Shown here: positions 63,053-64,000 of the stretch, one piece after another
Layout: the number at the start of each line of letters is the position of its first letter
Position numbering within the stretch: position 1 is the first letter of the stretch
Assembly: GCA_031761405.1 (NCBI GenBank)
Contig: JASEVX010000094.1
Coordinates: forward strand, 70,001 to 134,000
Reading direction: 5' to 3'
DNA: 64,000 nucleotides
Source: Serripes groenlandicus
Taxonomy: Eukaryota > Mollusca > Bivalvia > Cardiida > Cardiidae
Made by a program: the position numbers and the translations under genes
The notes under the pieces: model-generated
What the model saw: the letters and a program-made list of their open reading frames with translations, nothing else
Databases searched by the model: none
What the model was told of the DNA's origin: nothing

Positions 63053-63280
63053 TTTTGTTTAATCAACTTGTCCAGGTTTGCATCAGGAAGAGTCCATATA
63101 TACAAAGGTTGAGTTTGGCAGCCAACATTATAGCCAGGCTCAAACCTCGGGATGACAGAAATATTCCTTATTTATTGAGAAGTTTTCCAAATTGTTGCCA
63201 GCAATATTTCAAAATCGTCTGCTGCAGATTTGTTGCATGCTGTGCTGGAAAGGGTTAAGGTTTAATGCTGTGTCATCAAT
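63053..63280 (+). other. Probable 3' UTR and family A remnant
   Basis: Follows the stop codon. A family A right end lies at 63195-63258 (CAAAATCGTCTGCTGCAGAT, GGAAAGGGTTAA). No AATAAA found up to the window end, so the transcript end is unknown. Confidence 0.5.
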
Positions 63281-64000
63281 ATCCTCGAAAATATTTTGAA
63301 AACCCAAACCAAGGGAAGAAAACACAGATATCTTGACCGTTATTGTTCTGCTACCCCTTTCCCACATACAACAAATCTGCAGCAGAAATATATAGGAATG
63401 AATTTGCAAAATCTCTGTACGGAAAATATTATTATTGTATAGAGTTGAAAACATTGTGGCAAAAGGAGAAGTTGCTAATCATTAGCAATTTCTCCTTTTG
63501 CGATTTGTTTGTCAAAAGTCACCTGGTGAAGTTGTGTCTGCTATGTGGGAAAGGGTTAAGATTTAAAAGAAGTCCCTCCAAGACGAATGGTCCTGCAGAT
63601 AGTAATGACTAGATCTCCATTGTTGGTCATTGGTAACAAATAGGAAATATTTTCAGCTAAAAAACATGAATTTTCTATCCCTGTATATTTCTATCAATGC
63701 CTGTAATGTATATAATATACATTCATCTACAGTTGCTCCCTATGGTCAAAGGTTTATCACACTTATCTTATGGACACGCCGAGCTCCGATAACAACTTGA
63801 GCTGTTAATCCAGGGGCTGTGAGTTTGAACCCCAGCTCGGCTAACTTTCTTTCTGAAGTTTGACAAAAGTCACTGTGACAAGCGTCATCTGTCTTCCATC
63901 AATGGGCTCACAAACAGTCTATGTGGGAAAATCAGCCAGTAGCTTGGAAATAATGTGTGTCGAGTACTGGTGTGAGAACTGACCGCCGTGATATGACTGA
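63281..64000 (+). repeat. Segmental duplication flanking the last exon, copy 2 (runs off the window)
   Basis: Matches copy 1 without its two MITE insertions; contains a family A MITE (63354-63560, GGAGAAGTTGCTAATCATTA / GCAATTTCTCCTTTTGCGAT) and SINE copy 63777-64000, cut by the window end. Confidence 0.9.

Larger units (their letters stand above)
61551..62765 (+). repeat. Segmental duplication flanking the last exon, copy 1
   Basis: Order: ATCTCGAAAATATTTTGAAA, family A left half, family B insertion (61655-61893), family A right half, family A insertion (62072-62293), CCCTCCAAGACGAATGG, then a SINE. The same backbone without the two insertions lies at 63281-64000. Confidence 0.9.

Overview
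This is intron-rich, AT-rich metazoan nuclear DNA, not bacterial or viral. The mosaic extracellular protein and the dense load of short non-autonomous transposons and tRNA-derived SINEs suggest a mollusc, most likely a bivalve. That assignment is an inference from architecture; no database search was possible.

The window holds one complete + strand gene running from an ATG at 6206 to a TGA at 63050-63052. I assembled 30 coding exons by hand from GT/AG borders, reading-frame continuity and domain content. They sum to 5,310 nt, an exact multiple of three (1,769 residues). All internal introns are phase 1 except the first (phase 0) and three phase-2 introns (two splitting a domain, one after the membrane exon). 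Predicted order: signal peptide, degenerate sushi-like domain, a short hydrophobic exon, HYR, two sushi, HYR, two sushi, a furin-site module, two ephrin-receptor-like Cys repeats, a pentraxin/LamG-like domain, two EGF, a thrombospondin type-1 repeat, sushi, a second furin-site module, three tandem copies of [Cys repeat + Thr-rich linker], a transmembrane helix and an 85-90 residue tail with NPNY and a 17-residue tandem repeat. The parts resemble SVEP1/polydom-type proteins, but no VWA domain is seen and the protein is membrane anchored. Likely role: a cleavable cell-surface adhesion or recognition receptor (inference).

Layout: 1-6205 is upstream non-coding DNA with SINE fragments, a CA/GA microsatellite and a 75-bp minisatellite ending about 120 bp before the start codon. 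6206-13737 holds exons 1-8. 13738-20004 is a large intron with a 2.4-kb G-rich minisatellite. 20005-42705 holds exons 9-22. 42806-58190 is a threefold tandem duplication of about 5 kb, each unit carrying one copy of a two-exon cassette. 59010-63052 holds the membrane exon and terminal exon. 63053-64000 is a second copy of sequence found just upstream of the terminal exon.

The introns hold at least three palindromic MITE-like families (A, with TTAA ends; B, GAGCCGTTCC ends; C, with a TACTCAAAAGAAT core), a 964-bp TIR element, foldback hairpins and tRNA-headed SINEs. The two least expected features are: (i) edges of exons 10, 22 and 23, with their splice sites, have been copied into neighbouring introns and in two cases amplified into satellites full of donor-like sites; (ii) the right end of family A lies 21-72 nt upstream of the acceptors of at least ten exons.
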